Below, one piece after another: positions 14,734-24,529 of a DNA stretch of 50,025 bases. Origin of the DNA: Planctomycetota bacterium (GTDB taxonomy: Bacteria > Planctomycetota > UBA1135 > JADKAF01). The position numbers and the translations under genes were made by a program. Location: positions 1-50,025 of the forward strand of contig JAEUHW010000263.1 of the NCBI GenBank assembly GCA_016793245.1, read 5' to 3'. Below the pieces are notes generated by a model. That model saw only the letters and a list, made by a program, of their open reading frames with translations. It was not told the origin of the DNA and searched no databases. The first letter of the stretch is position 1; every line of letters begins with the position of its first letter.

Positions 14734-17700
14734 CGCAGGCGTCCCTCCAACGCGATCGACCAGACCTGCAGCGGGTCCCAGGAACGGAGCGCGATCTCGC
14801 GGAGATGCCTGCGGCGCACGCCCGAAGGCCGCGCTTCCAGCACCGGCGCCGAGGATTCCCCCATCCGGACCTGCAAACGCGTGGCTCGCTCGGTCCAGGT
14901 CCAGGTGAGCCGCTGCGTCGTGCCGCGCAGGAATCCGTTCCAAGGAGCGCTCCACAAAGTACCGGGCCGCTCCTCGTTCGACGCGCGAGCGAGGAGAGCT
15001 GAAACCGCCGCCGCGCTGCGCCCGCGGGCGAGGAAGATCCTTCCGCGCGGCCAACCGATGCCGGCCTCGTAAGCCAGCGCTTCGGCGTCGCGCTCGGTCC
15101 CCCGAATCGGCAACGTCGCCTGGCCGAGGAACCCGAGGGTCCATTCGCCTTGCGTCACCGACCCGAAGAACGGGCGCCCGGCAGGACTCGGGCAACGCAG
15201 CGCGAGTTCGACGCGGACGGGGAAATCGGGATCGAAATCGAGATCGCCCCAGGCGAAGACCAAGTTCGCCTCGACCTCGAGCTCGTCGGGTTGCCCGGTC
15301 GCGCGCGTGCGGTGCAGGCCGTCGGAAGCGGTCCAGCTCCAGCCCGGGATGCTCTCGAGGCGCAGCTCGGCGGCCACCGCGCGATCCCGCAGGTCGTAGA
15401 CCACGCGCGTCCCGGCGCCGCCGAACTCGGGGCCGAGCGCCGGAGAGACGCGCGCCTGGGCCGACGTCGTGAGGAGGCGCGCTTCGATGCGCGCGCCCGC
15501 CCGCCGCTGCAGCAAGCGCGCTTCCAGTTCGTCGAAGCCCGAAGTGAGGAGCTCGGGCTTCTCGGCATAGCGCTCGCTGACCGCGCGGAGAGCGGTCAGC
15601 GCACGCTCGAGCTCGCCTTCTTGCTCGAAGCGCTCGATCTCGCGGCGCGCGCGCTCGATCTCCTCGCGCACCTGCTGCGACCGCGCGCTCCACGCCGCGC
15701 GCGATTCCAAGAGCCAATCGCGCAGGGCCAGGCCGCGCGTCGGATCCAGCGCTTGGATCTCGCGCAGCGCGTCGTCGAGGGTTCCTTCCGCAGGCGCCGC
15801 CAGCCCATCCGCGAAGCGCAGCAATGCAGAGAGTCCGCGATCTCCCGCGGCACCGCCCCAGGTCAGCAGGCTCTCCGCGGCGACTTGCTGCAGAGGGATC
15901 GGGCGCTCGCGACCGATCGCGAGCCCGTCGCGCTCGAGGGCCAGCGCCCCGCCCCCGGCGAAGCGCGGGACGCCCTTCAGATCTTGTCCATCGAGCAGCT
16001 TCGCTCGCACGCTGCGCTGTGCCTTGCTCTCCTCCTCGAGATGTCGAGCCGCGGCCTCGAGCAGCGCGGCGAGCGGAGCGACGAGGTGATCGCGGCGGTC
16101 CTCGAGCGAACCGAGCGCGCTGAGACCGCTGGCGAGCTCACCGCGCGCCTTCTCGTCGAGAACCGCGAGCGCGTGCGCATAGCGGCGCTCGGGCAACCAG
16201 AGATCTAGGTTCGCGCGCGCGATCGCCCAAACGCGCTCGGCCCGTTCTTCGCGGCGCACCTTCAGCGCGAGCTCGATGCCCTTCACCAGCGCGTCGCGCG
16301 AGCGGAACGGGTCCCGCTCGAGGCGCAGCGTGAGGGGCAGCTCGTCGGGAGAGACGAGGCCCTCTTCCTCCAACAGCTCGTCGAGCCAAGCCAGCGGCGC
16401 GCGATCGGCGAGGAGCTCGAGATCGAGCTTTCCATCTCGCAGCCTGGACTGGAGACCATCGAGCACTTCCAACGCGCGCGCGACCCGCGCGGCAGCCCAG
16501 CGCTCGATGTCGCGGCGCAGCGGCTCCGCGGCCGCATCGAGCACGGCGAGCGCTTCGCGGTAGGCCGCCGCGTCGAGCAACGCCTTCAGCTCGACCCGGG
16601 CCTCTTCGTAGCGCTGATCCAGACGCCGCAGCGCAGAGGTGAACGCACCTTCGCGGATCTCCGCCGCGAGATCGAGGTCGCGCTGCACGAAGCGCTCGAA
16701 GCTCGTGCAGACCTCGGCGCGGCGCTGCGCGAGCGCTTGCGCACGCCGCGCGTCCCAGGCGGCGAGCACACGCGCCTCGAGCTCGCGCGTCGCCGAGCGC
16801 AACGCGGGGGGCAAGCGCGCCGGCTCGGCGCCAACGCTCGCGCGCACCGCGTCTTTCCAGGCCGCTCCGGAGCTCGCGGCGGCCGGCGGCTCACGGCGTT
16901 GCTCCAGGTCCTGCGCGAGCCCCTCGAGCTGCCGCTTCAAGGCCTTCTCCAAGCGCTCGCGATCCGCGACGAGCTGCTCGCGCAGCGGCGCGCGACTCCC
17001 CGCTCCCGCCGCCTCGACCTGCGCCAGCATCTCCAGCACGCGCAGATACGGCCCGAGCAGGACCGCGCGCTCTTCGCCCGCCAAGGCGGCCTCCGCCGCC
17101 TCGCGCGCGGCCTCGACCTCGCGCGAGAGAGGATCCGCGGCGACCGGTCGATCGCGCTCGCCGTCACCGCCGCGCGGCGCGAGCAGGAAGAGCAACACGA
17201 CCGCGGCGAGCACCACGCCGGCGGCCGCGATCGCGATGCGCGCGCCGAGTCGTGCGTCGAGCTCGTCGAGCGCGGAGGCGCTGACGCGCGGCGGCAAGTG
17301 ATCCCGCACGCGCTGCAGGTCGGCGAGCAGCGCGGCGGCGCTCGGATAGCGTCGGGAAGGATCCTTCTGCAGGGTCTTCCGGATCACGAGGCAGAGCCCT
17401 TCGGAGGCCTCGGGGCGCAAGAGCACCGGATCCGGCGCGGGGTCGTGCAAGACCTTGGTCAGGAGCTGCCCGATGGTCTCGGCCTCGAAGGGCGGGCAGC
17501 CGGTCAGCGCGTGGAAGAGCGTCGCCCCGAGGGCATAGATGTCGCTGCGCCGATCGACCGCCAAGGGATCGCGCGCTTGCTCGGGCGCCATGTACTGCGG
17601 CGTGCCGACGGTCGAGCCCTCGACGGTGAGCGTCGGGTCCTCGGGACCTCGCGCGAGCCCGAGATCGGTGAGTTTGATGCTGCCGCCGGGGCCGATCAGG

Positions 17701-18167
17701 ATGTTCCCGGGCTTCACGTCGCGATGGATGATCCCGTGCGTGTGCGCATGGGCGAGGGCGCGACCGATCTGGATGCCGATCTCGAGGACCTCTTCTTCCT
17801 CGAGAACACCGCGCGCCTTCAGCAGCGACTTCAAGGATCGCCCGTCGACGTACTCCATCACGAAGTAGTGGCGCCCGGCGTGCTCTCCGACTTCGATGCC
17901 CTTCACGATCTGCGGGTGATCGAGCCGGCCGGCGACGCGCGCTTCGCGCTGCAAGCGCTCGACCGAGAGCCCCTGCTGCGCGAGGTCGCTGCGCAGCACC
18001 TTGATCGCGACCGGGCGCTCCATGCCGAGCTGCACGGCGCGGTAGATCGTGCCCATGCCGCCGCGACCGAGGATGCCCAGCACGCGATACCCGGGGAACT
18101 CCGGCCACTCGCGCGGGCGCGAGCCGCGCCGCGCACCTGGTTCCTGTTCCGGACCGCCGTCGTTCAA
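14730..18167 (-). CDS. Large membrane-anchored Ser/Thr protein kinase
   Basis: A 1,145-residue Hanks-type kinase. Kinase domain residues 26-290: Gly loop LGRGGMGTIY (33-42), Lys56 in VAIKVL, catalytic HRDVKPGN (148-155), DLG (168-170) in place of DFG, and MAPEQ (193-197). One membrane segment follows (about 311-330, AIAAAGVVLAAVVLLFLLA). The outside part is a very long, charged helical region (350-900) and a C-terminal segment (about 930-1145) rich in beta strand and Trp that looks like a beta-sandwich binding domain (inference). The TTG start has GAGG upstream and fits the domain. The gene sits between an FHA-sigma54 activator and an FHA protein, its likely partners. Confidence 0.93.
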   Translation of the reverse strand: MNDGGPEQEPGARRGSRPREWPEFPGYRVLGILGRGGMGTIYRAVQLGMERPVAIKVLRSDLAQQGLSVERLQREARVAGRLDHPQIVKGIEVGEHAGRHYFVMEYVDGRSLKSLLKARGVLEEEEVLEIGIQIGRALAHAHTHGIIHRDVKPGNILIGPGGSIKLTDLGLARGPEDPTLTVEGSTVGTPQYMAPEQARDPLAVDRRSDIYALGATLFHALTGCPPFEAETIGQLLTKVLHDPAPDPVLLRPEASEGLCLVIRKTLQKDPSRRYPSAAALLADLQRVRDHLPPRVSASALDELDARLGARIAIAAAGVVLAAVVLLFLLAPRGGDGERDRPVAADPLSREVEAAREAAEAALAGEERAVLLGPYLRVLEMLAQVEAAGAGSRAPLREQLVADRERLEKALKRQLEGLAQDLEQRREPPAAASSGAAWKDAVRASVGAEPARLPPALRSATRELEARVLAAWDARRAQALAQRRAEVCTSFERFVQRDLDLAAEIREGAFTSALRRLDQRYEEARVELKALLDAAAYREALAVLDAAAEPLRRDIERWAAARVARALEVLDGLQSRLRDGKLDLELLADRAPLAWLDELLEEEGLVSPDELPLTLRLERDPFRSRDALVKGIELALKVRREERAERVWAIARANLDLWLPERRYAHALAVLDEKARGELASGLSALGSLEDRRDHLVAPLAALLEAAARHLEEESKAQRSVRAKLLDGQDLKGVPRFAGGGALALERDGLAIGRERPIPLQQVAAESLLTWGGAAGDRGLSALLRFADGLAAPAEGTLDDALREIQALDPTRGLALRDWLLESRAAWSARSQQVREEIERARREIERFEQEGELERALTALRAVSERYAEKPELLTSGFDELEARLLQRRAGARIEARLLTTSAQARVSPALGPEFGGAGTRVVYDLRDRAVAAELRLESIPGWSWTASDGLHRTRATGQPDELEVEANLVFAWGDLDFDPDFPVRVELALRCPSPAGRPFFGSVTQGEWTLGFLGQATLPIRGTERDAEALAYEAGIGWPRGRIFLARGRSAAAVSALLARASNEERPGTLWSAPWNGFLRGTTQRLTWTWTERATRLQVRMGESSAPVLEARPSGVRRRHLREIALRSWDPLQVWSIALEGRLR

Positions 18168-18243
18168 GCGCGCGCCTCGGTCGCTCGGGGTGGAGCGAGG
18201 ATAGCAAGGTCGCGCCGGGGCGCGAAGACGCTGATGCGCGCGC

Positions 18244-20241
18244 TCACTCTTCGGGGCTCGCCTCGGCCTCGAGACCGAGCTTCTCGAGCTTCCGCTGCAG
18301 CGCGAAGCGAGAGATCCCGAGCACCTGTGCGGCGCGCGACTTGTTTCCGCCGTGCGCTCGCAGCGCGCCGCGGATCGCGCGCATCTCCAGCGCGGCGACG
18401 CGCGCCGGCAGATCCTGCGCCGGTGCCGCCGGATCCTCGGCCTCGTCGAGACCGGCGCTCTCGTCGAGCAACGCGGGCGTCAGATGGTCGAGCTCCACGA
18501 CCGCGCCCGCGAGCACGACCCACTTGCGCACCTCGTTCTGCAATTGGCGCACGTTGCCCGGCCACGCGTAGGCCTCGCAGCGCTGCAGCACCTCGGGCGC
18601 GAGACGCGGGCGCGCCCTCCCGCTCTCGCGGCAGAAGGTCTCGAGGAAGCAATCGACGAGCAGCGGGACATCGCTGCGCCGTTCGCGGAGCGGCGGCACG
18701 CGCACCGGCAGCACGCGCAGGCGATAGAAGAGGTCCTCGCGGAACTCCCCCGCGCGGACCAGCTCCTCCAGGTCGCGATTCGAGGCCGACACGAGGCGCA
18801 CGTCGACGCGCACGGTGCGATCGGCGCCGAGCGGACGCACTTCGCCTTCCTGCAGCACGCGCAGCAGCTTCTTCTGCATCTGCGTGCTCATCTCGCTCAC
18901 TTCGTCGAGGAAGAGCGTGCCGCCGTCGGCCATCTCGAGCAGGCCGCGCTTCGAGCGATGCGCGCCGGTGAACGCGCCCTTCGCGTGGCCGAAGAGCTCC
19001 GACTCCAGGAGATCGTCGGGCAGCGCCGCGCAGTTCTCGCTCACGAAGGCCTTGCCGGCGCGCGCGCCGCGCGCGTGGATCGAGCGCGCGATGAGCTCCT
19101 TCCCCGTCCCGGACTCGCCGTGGATCAACACGGGATACTCGGAGGTGACGATGCGCTCCAGCGTGCGGAAGAGCTCGAGCATAGCGGGCGCCTCGCCCAC
19201 GATGCCGGGAAAGCGCCGCGCCACGACGTCGGTGCGCGAGAAGCGCAGCTCGCGCTCGACGCCGGTCAACCGCGCCTCGCTGCGATCGGCGCGCTCCGCG
19301 AGGCGCGCGTTGGCTTGCCGTAGCTCGGCGACGAGCCGCGCGTTGCGCAGCGCCACCGCGGCCTGCGCCGCGAGCGACTCCAGCAGCTCCACGTCCTGCT
19401 CGGCGAAGGCGCCGGTCTGCAGGCGGTTGTCGAGATACAGCAAGCCCACAACTTCGCCGTCGAGCTCGAGGGGCGTGCAGAGCACCGAGCGCAGGCGCAG
19501 ATCGACCACGCTCGCGAGGGAGGAGAAGCGCTGATCGTCCTGCGCATTCAGCGTCAACACCGAGCGTCGCGAGGTGCGCACCTGCTCCGCGATCGTCGCG
19601 GAGAACTTGGCCTCCGGCATCTCTCCGGCGAAGTTGCGCGCGACCTCGAACGACCACCCTCCGCTCTCGTTCGCGAGCACGAGGAACGCCCGCTCGCCGC
19701 CGGTGAGCTCGAGCGCGGAATCGACGATGAGCTCGAGCAGCGCGCGCGGCTCGAGCTGGGAGGCCAGTGCCTTGTTGATCCGCACCAAGGCGTGCAGGCC
19801 CTGGCGCGGCCGCCCCGCTTGGCGCGTCTCGGCACCGATGGCGAGCCCCGTCGCGGTGTCGTCGAGCGCGCGCTTCTCCGCAGAGCGCCCAGCGCCTCCT
19901 TCCGGTTCTCGCCGGACGAAGCCCGCGCCGGAGAAGGTCACGCGCGCGCGCCCGATCTGGATCACATCGCCGCTCGCGAGCTCGCGCCGCGCGGCGCGCT
20001 CGCCACCGACCAGCGTCCCGTTCTGGCTGCCGAGGTCGACGAGGAACCAGCGCGCGCCATCGCGCTCCAGCCGGCAGTGATAGCGCGAGACGCCGCGATC
20101 CGTGATCGGGAGGTCGTTGTCGGTCGCGCGCCCGATGCGCACGACCCCACCGCGAAAGCGATGCTCGGAGCGCTGGCCATCGAGGACGACGGCCAGCACC
20201 AGGACTTCGGGATCGAGGGCTTCGGGATCGAGTGCAGTCAT
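18244..20241 (-). CDS. Sigma54-dependent transcriptional activator with N-terminal FHA and GAF domains
   Basis: A 665-residue enhancer-binding protein. Residues 15-107 are an FHA domain (RIGR 35-38, SRYHC 52-56, SQNGT 72-76); 150-305 a GAF sensor; 345-575 the AAA+ domain with Walker A GESGTGKE (375-382), the sigma54-contact motif GAFTGA (423-428), Walker B TLFLDE, and RVLPVRVPPLRERRSDVPLL; the C-terminus is a Fis-type helix-turn-helix (NKSRAAQVLGISRFALQRKL). The FHA domain replaces the receiver domain of NtrC proteins, so control is probably by phosphothreonine. The kinase gene starts 76 bases downstream on the same strand. Target promoters are not visible in the window. Confidence 0.95.
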   Translation of the reverse strand: MTALDPEALDPEVLVLAVVLDGQRSEHRFRGGVVRIGRATDNDLPITDRGVSRYHCRLERDGARWFLVDLGSQNGTLVGGERAARRELASGDVIQIGRARVTFSGAGFVRREPEGGAGRSAEKRALDDTATGLAIGAETRQAGRPRQGLHALVRINKALASQLEPRALLELIVDSALELTGGERAFLVLANESGGWSFEVARNFAGEMPEAKFSATIAEQVRTSRRSVLTLNAQDDQRFSSLASVVDLRLRSVLCTPLELDGEVVGLLYLDNRLQTGAFAEQDVELLESLAAQAAVALRNARLVAELRQANARLAERADRSEARLTGVERELRFSRTDVVARRFPGIVGEAPAMLELFRTLERIVTSEYPVLIHGESGTGKELIARSIHARGARAGKAFVSENCAALPDDLLESELFGHAKGAFTGAHRSKRGLLEMADGGTLFLDEVSEMSTQMQKKLLRVLQEGEVRPLGADRTVRVDVRLVSASNRDLEELVRAGEFREDLFYRLRVLPVRVPPLRERRSDVPLLVDCFLETFCRESGRARPRLAPEVLQRCEAYAWPGNVRQLQNEVRKWVVLAGAVVELDHLTPALLDESAGLDEAEDPAAPAQDLPARVAALEMRAIRGALRAHGGNKSRAAQVLGISRFALQRKLEKLGLEAEASPEE

Positions 20242-20389
20242 GCTCGCGCGGAGACGCCGGAGCCCTTCCGGCGCCCCAAAATGGGCCGCGCGGGCGAAAG
20301 CGCTCTCGCAGCGTATCTAGTTACCGCTGGGCCGCGGGTTCCCACACGCTATCTTGTTCGCCCGCCAGTTCCAGGCGCTCGCCTCCTCC

Positions 20390-21589
20390 ATGCTCGCTCC
20401 CCTGCGCCCGCTCCAGGTATCCGCCGCCCACACGGATGAGGGGCTGAGGATCGCCGTAAGCGATCCTCTCGGACTCCTCGAAGACGCGCTCTTGCTGACC
20501 CCCGAGCTCTATTGGATCGCTTGTCACCTGGACGGCGCCTCCTCGATCGAGGAGCTGCTTCCTCGGCTGCGCGAGCGCGCCTCGGAGATCGACGCGGAGC
20601 TGCTGCGCGACGCCGTCCACGAGCTCGACCGCCATCTGCTCCTCGACAGCCCGCGCTTCCGACGGGCTCGCGAACGCGCGCGCGGGCGCTTCCTCGCGAG
20701 CGATCGGCGCGAGCTGCGCCACGCGGAGGGCAATTTCCCCGCGGAGGCCGTCGCATGCCGCACGCATCTCGACGGGCTCTGCGGCCCCTCTCGCGCGGGA
20801 GCGCCGTCGCGCGTGCGCGCCGTGGTCTCGCCGCACATCGACTTCGGCCGCGGCAGCTCGATCTACGCGCAGACCTGGGGCCCACTGCAAGCAGGCCCCT
20901 CGCGGCCGCGGCGCGTGATCGCGCTCGGCACGAGTCACGCGCCGCTCGAGGGCCTGATCGGCCTCTGCCCCCTGCCCTATGCGACGCCGTTCGGCGTGCT
21001 GCCCGTCGACAGCGCGGCCGCGGAGCTCTTGCGGGCGGCCTTGCCGGCCGAGGCGCAAGGCGAGGCGCTCTGTCATCGGAACGAGCACTCGCTCGAATTC
21101 CAAGCGGTGTGGGCAGCGTACGCTTTCGGCGCACCGCGCTTCGTGCCCGTGTTGGTCGGCTCGCTCATCGATCCCGAAGAGCCCGCGGCACCGCCGCGTG
21201 CGCAGCCCCACCTCGAGCCCTGGATCGATGCGCTGAGCTCGGCCTTGGCCCAGCTCGCCGATGACGAGACGGTGTTCGTGGCGGGCGTCGACTTCGCCCA
21301 CATCGGCCCGCACTTCGGCGACCCCTCGCCTCTCGATGCGGAGCGCCTCGGCGAGCTCGCGCGCTCCGACGAGGAGAGCCTGCGCGCGCTCGAGCGCGGC
21401 GACGCCGACGCGTTCTGGAACTCCGTCGCGTGCGACGGCGATTCCCGCCGCGTCTGCGGGCTCGCCCCGCTCTATCTCCTGCTGCGCACCCTGGAGAAGC
21501 TCCCGCGCGCGTCGGCCGAGCGCCGCGGTTACGCGCAGTGCACCTCGCCCGATCAATGCGTGAGCATCGCAGGGATGTGGTTCCGGTGA
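20390..21589 (+). CDS. Memo-family protein (AmmeMemoRadiSam system protein B type) with PqqD-like N-terminal region
   Basis: A 399-residue protein. The C-terminal two thirds (about 145-399) is a Memo domain: SPHIDFGRGSSIYA (family PHAGY..SG), EHSLEFQ, VAGVDFAHIGPHFG (family SSDLSHY) and RVCGLAPLYLLL with the conserved Cys. The first 110 residues resemble a PqqD-type winged-helix domain (LTPELYWIACHLDG, SSIEELLPRL). Memo proteins are structurally related to metal dioxygenases; the bacterial system normally includes AMMECR1 and radical SAM proteins, and neither is in this window. The ATG at 20390 is chosen; an in-frame TTG at 20354 would add 12 residues. It overlaps the next gene by 4 bases. 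Confidence 0.85.
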   Translation: MLAPLRPLQVSAAHTDEGLRIAVSDPLGLLEDALLLTPELYWIACHLDGASSIEELLPRLRERASEIDAELLRDAVHELDRHLLLDSPRFRRARERARGRFLASDRRELRHAEGNFPAEAVACRTHLDGLCGPSRAGAPSRVRAVVSPHIDFGRGSSIYAQTWGPLQAGPSRPRRVIALGTSHAPLEGLIGLCPLPYATPFGVLPVDSAAAELLRAALPAEAQGEALCHRNEHSLEFQAVWAAYAFGAPRFVPVLVGSLIDPEEPAAPPRAQPHLEPWIDALSSALAQLADDETVFVAGVDFAHIGPHFGDPSPLDAERLGELARSDEESLRALERGDADAFWNSVACDGDSRRVCGLAPLYLLLRTLEKLPRASAERRGYAQCTSPDQCVSIAGMWFR

Positions 21590-22335
21590 GCCTTCCCGCC
21601 GCACCTCCCGCGCCGCGTCGCCTGGGCTGGGGCTCCATCTTCCTGCGCGTGCTCCTGCTGCTCGGCATCCTCGCCTTCGGCTTCCTCGCGACGCACTTCC
21701 CGCCGTTCGATCGCTGGCTCACGAAGGAGCGCTTGATCGAGGCGCTGGAGGTCTACCGCAACTCGCCGAACGCCGGAGCCTTGCACGCGCTGCTCTTCAC
21801 CGCGTTCGCGTGCACCGCTCTGCCGGTGACGCCGCTCATGCTCGCCGCGGGCTATCTCTTCGGCTTCGCTTGGGGCGCGCTCTACAACTGGCTCGGCTCG
21901 GTGATCGGGGCGCTCGCCGCCTACGGCGTCGCGCGTTGGCTCGGTGGCGAGGCGATCGAAGCCCTGCTGCGGCGCCGCATCGGCTCCTTCCGCAACGCCG
22001 GTTTCCGCACGACGCTCTGGCTGCGCGCGATCCCGGTCTTCCCCTACGTGATCGTGAACTTCGGCGCCGGCGCCGCGAAGGTCCCGTTCGGCGGCTTCGC
22101 CCTGGCGACCGCGCTGGGCATGCTCCCGAGCTGCGTGTCGTTCACGCTCTTCGCGTATGCGGCCGGTGAGGTCTGGGTCGCGCCGACGCCGGAGAACGTG
22201 CTGCTCTTCGCCTTGGCGATCGGCGTCGGCGCGCTCGGCTTCTTGCTGCCCTTCTGGATGCACCGGCGCCGCAAGCGCTTCGAGGCCGCGCGCGCCGCAG
22301 CGGAGAGCGCGCGAGATTCCGCGCCGGGCGCGTGA
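21586..22335 (+). CDS. TVP38/TMEM64 (VTT domain) membrane protein
   Basis: A 249-residue inner-membrane protein of the VTT/DedA-related family, whose members are linked to lipid scrambling. Membrane segments are seen near residues 20-38, 70-95, 100-120, 165-185 and 210-232. The family core is LPVTPLMLAAGYLFGFAWG, followed by GSVIGALAAYGVARWLGG and RAIPVFPYVIVNFGAGAAKV, which match the conserved P-x-x-P, G-x-x-G and R-x-x-P-x-x-P-x-x-x-x-N positions. The GTG start overlaps the Memo gene stop by 4 bases, so translation is coupled; an upstream ATG would run 52 codons into the Memo gene. Confidence 0.88.
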   Translation: MSLPAAPPAPRRLGWGSIFLRVLLLLGILAFGFLATHFPPFDRWLTKERLIEALEVYRNSPNAGALHALLFTAFACTALPVTPLMLAAGYLFGFAWGALYNWLGSVIGALAAYGVARWLGGEAIEALLRRRIGSFRNAGFRTTLWLRAIPVFPYVIVNFGAGAAKVPFGGFALATALGMLPSCVSFTLFAYAAGEVWVAPTPENVLLFALAIGVGALGFLLPFWMHRRRKRFEAARAAAESARDSAPGA

Positions 22336-22387
22336 CCGTCGGCGTGCGCGCGCGTCGAGCGCGCACGTGTTCCCCATCCCGCACAGC

Positions 22388-24529
22388 ATGCTCGCGCTCG
22401 GCGCCGCCGTCGGCGCCGCCCTGGTCGCCGTCCAAGCGCCGCCATCGCCGACGCTCCGCGCCCTGCTCCTCGTCGGCGCGGCCGCGCTGGCGTTGACGCG
22501 CCTGGCTCCGCTCTCGACGTCGGCGCGCTGGCTGCTCGCGCTCGGAGCGCTCGTCGCCGCGGGCGCCGGCGAAGGCCACGCGGCGCGCCGAACGCCGTCC
22601 GCCCCCGGGCTCTACCGCGTCGTCGGCCACATCGTGCGAGTGGATCCGCCGCGGGAGCATTTCGGAGCGAGCGCCGCCCTCCTCGACGAACGCGGGAACC
22701 ACGTCGAGCTGCGCTTCGAAGATGATCCTCCGCGCCTGCGCGCGGGCGAGCGCTGGAGCGCCCTCGGACGCCTGCTCGCCGAGCGCGAGCTCGTGAACTT
22801 CGACACACGACCGGGCGAACGCGGACCGACGCGCTTGCTCTGCAGCGGAGCGGCGCTGCGACGCGAGAGCGGCGCGAGCCTCGTGCGGACGCTCGCCGAA
22901 GATCTGCGCCTCGAGCTCACGCGGCGCATCGATGCTCTGTTCCCTCCCGCGCAACGCGGTCTCGCCCAAGCGCTCCTGCTCGGGCACTCGCGCGCGATCG
23001 AGCCCGAACATCGCGAGCGCCTGCGCGCCACCGGCACCGCGCACCTGATCGCCGTCTCGGGCGCTCACGTGATGCTCTTCCTCGCGCTGCCGCTGCTGCT
23101 CTTCCGCGCGTGGCGCCGCTGTTGGCGCGTGCCCGCGCTCGCGCTGCTCGTCGTCGGCTACACCCTCATCACGGGCGGCGCGGCGCCCGTGCGCCGCGCG
23201 GCGGTGCTCGTCGCGACCCAGCTCGCGTGCGACGTGCTCGGTCGCCCGCATCGCGGCAGCGACGCCCTCGCGTGGGCCGCCGTGATCGAGCTCGCCTGCG
23301 CGCCGGAGCAGATCCTCGACCTCTCGTTCCTGCTCAGCTACTTGGCCGTCGCAGGCTTGCTCCTCGCGTTGCGCGAGGCCCCCGCGCCGACCACCTGGGC
23401 GAAGCGCGTCGAGCTCGCGCTGCGCGTCGGCCTCGGCGCGACCGCGGCGACCATGCCGCTGCTGCACTACACCTTCGGCACCTTCTCGCCACACACGCTG
23501 TGGCTCTCGCCGATCGGCAGCCCGCTGCTCGCGTGCTCGATGGCGCTCGGTTACCTCGGTCTCGCGCTGAGCTCGACCTGGCTCGCCTGCGCCGCCGCGC
23601 AGCCGCTGGTCTTCTTCGATGCCTTGCTCGTCTTCGCCGACGAGCTCGCCGGAACGCCGATCGGTCTCGGCGCCTTCCCGTTGCTCGCCAGCACGGCGCT
23701 CTCCCTCGCGACCCTCGCCGCGCTCGCGGGAGCTCGCCGCGCGGCGCAGGCCGCGGCCCTCGTCGCTCTGCTGATCGCGCTCGGCGCCTCCTGGCCCGCG
23801 GCGCGTCGAGCCAGTGAGCCGCGCTTCTTCGTGGAGGTGCTGGACGTCGGCCACGGGACCTGCGTGTTGCTCGGCGAGCCGCACGGCGCGGTCGCGCTCT
23901 TCGATGCCGGCTCGCGCCACGCCGTGCGTCGCGCCGGGAGCTCGCTGCGCGCGCGCCTCGATCACTACGGAGCCCGCGAGATCCTCTTCGTCGCGATCTC
24001 GCACCACGACGACGATCACCGCAACCTCCTGCGCGAGGTCGCCGGACTGCCGCCCGTCCGCACGCGCATCGGTCCGCCGGGTTGCCCCGAAGTGGACCAG
24101 GAGCTCTGCGAGGGGATGCTGCGCTTCGAGCTCGGCGCCGCCGTCGTGTCGCTGCACGCGCCGCGCTCGCGCATCGACGCTCCGACCAACGATCGCTCGC
24201 TCTGGATGCGCATCGAGCTCGAAGGCCACCGCCTGCTCCTCTTCGGCGACTCCGATTGGCTCGGTCTCGCCGAGCTGCTCGACGATCTGCCGCGCGGGTG
24301 CGACGCCCTGCTCTGGCCACATCACGGCCGCACCCGCGCCGGCGCCCGCGCGCTCGTCGCGCGCGCGCAGCCGGGCGCGATCTGGATCAGCGACGAGCAA
24401 GCGCACGCGTTCGAGGGCCTCGCGGGCGCGATCCCCGTTCTCGCCACCGCGGAGCGCGGCGCGCTGCTCTGGACCCTGGAGGAGGACGGCAGCGGGCACA
24501 CGACGTGGGCGCGAGCCGAGCCGCGGTGA
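22388..24529 (+). CDS. comEC: ComEC/Rec2-family DNA uptake channel
   Basis: A 713-residue competence protein that moves single-stranded DNA across the inner membrane. An N-terminal membrane and OB-like region (1-190) is followed by the Competence domain (about 200-460) with GTAHLIAVSGAHVMLF, the hallmark of the family, LITGGAAPVRRA and LLSYLAVAGLLL. The C-terminal metallo-beta-lactamase domain (about 475-713) begins VEVLDVGHGTCVLL and has the metal motif SHHDDDH, LLFGDSDW and LLWPHHG, so its metal site looks intact. The ATG at 22388 starts the first membrane segment. It stands 52 bases after the VTT gene. Confidence 0.93.
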   Translation: MLALGAAVGAALVAVQAPPSPTLRALLLVGAAALALTRLAPLSTSARWLLALGALVAAGAGEGHAARRTPSAPGLYRVVGHIVRVDPPREHFGASAALLDERGNHVELRFEDDPPRLRAGERWSALGRLLAERELVNFDTRPGERGPTRLLCSGAALRRESGASLVRTLAEDLRLELTRRIDALFPPAQRGLAQALLLGHSRAIEPEHRERLRATGTAHLIAVSGAHVMLFLALPLLLFRAWRRCWRVPALALLVVGYTLITGGAAPVRRAAVLVATQLACDVLGRPHRGSDALAWAAVIELACAPEQILDLSFLLSYLAVAGLLLALREAPAPTTWAKRVELALRVGLGATAATMPLLHYTFGTFSPHTLWLSPIGSPLLACSMALGYLGLALSSTWLACAAAQPLVFFDALLVFADELAGTPIGLGAFPLLASTALSLATLAALAGARRAAQAAALVALLIALGASWPAARRASEPRFFVEVLDVGHGTCVLLGEPHGAVALFDAGSRHAVRRAGSSLRARLDHYGAREILFVAISHHDDDHRNLLREVAGLPPVRTRIGPPGCPEVDQELCEGMLRFELGAAVVSLHAPRSRIDAPTNDRSLWMRIELEGHRLLLFGDSDWLGLAELLDDLPRGCDALLWPHHGRTRAGARALVARAQPGAIWISDEQAHAFEGLAGAIPVLATAERGALLWTLEEDGSGHTTWARAEPR

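Noticed and set aside
22142..24499. A long minus-strand open frame opposite comEC
   Set aside because: Composition is Arg/Ala/Glu-rich without domains, while the plus strand encodes a clear ComEC.
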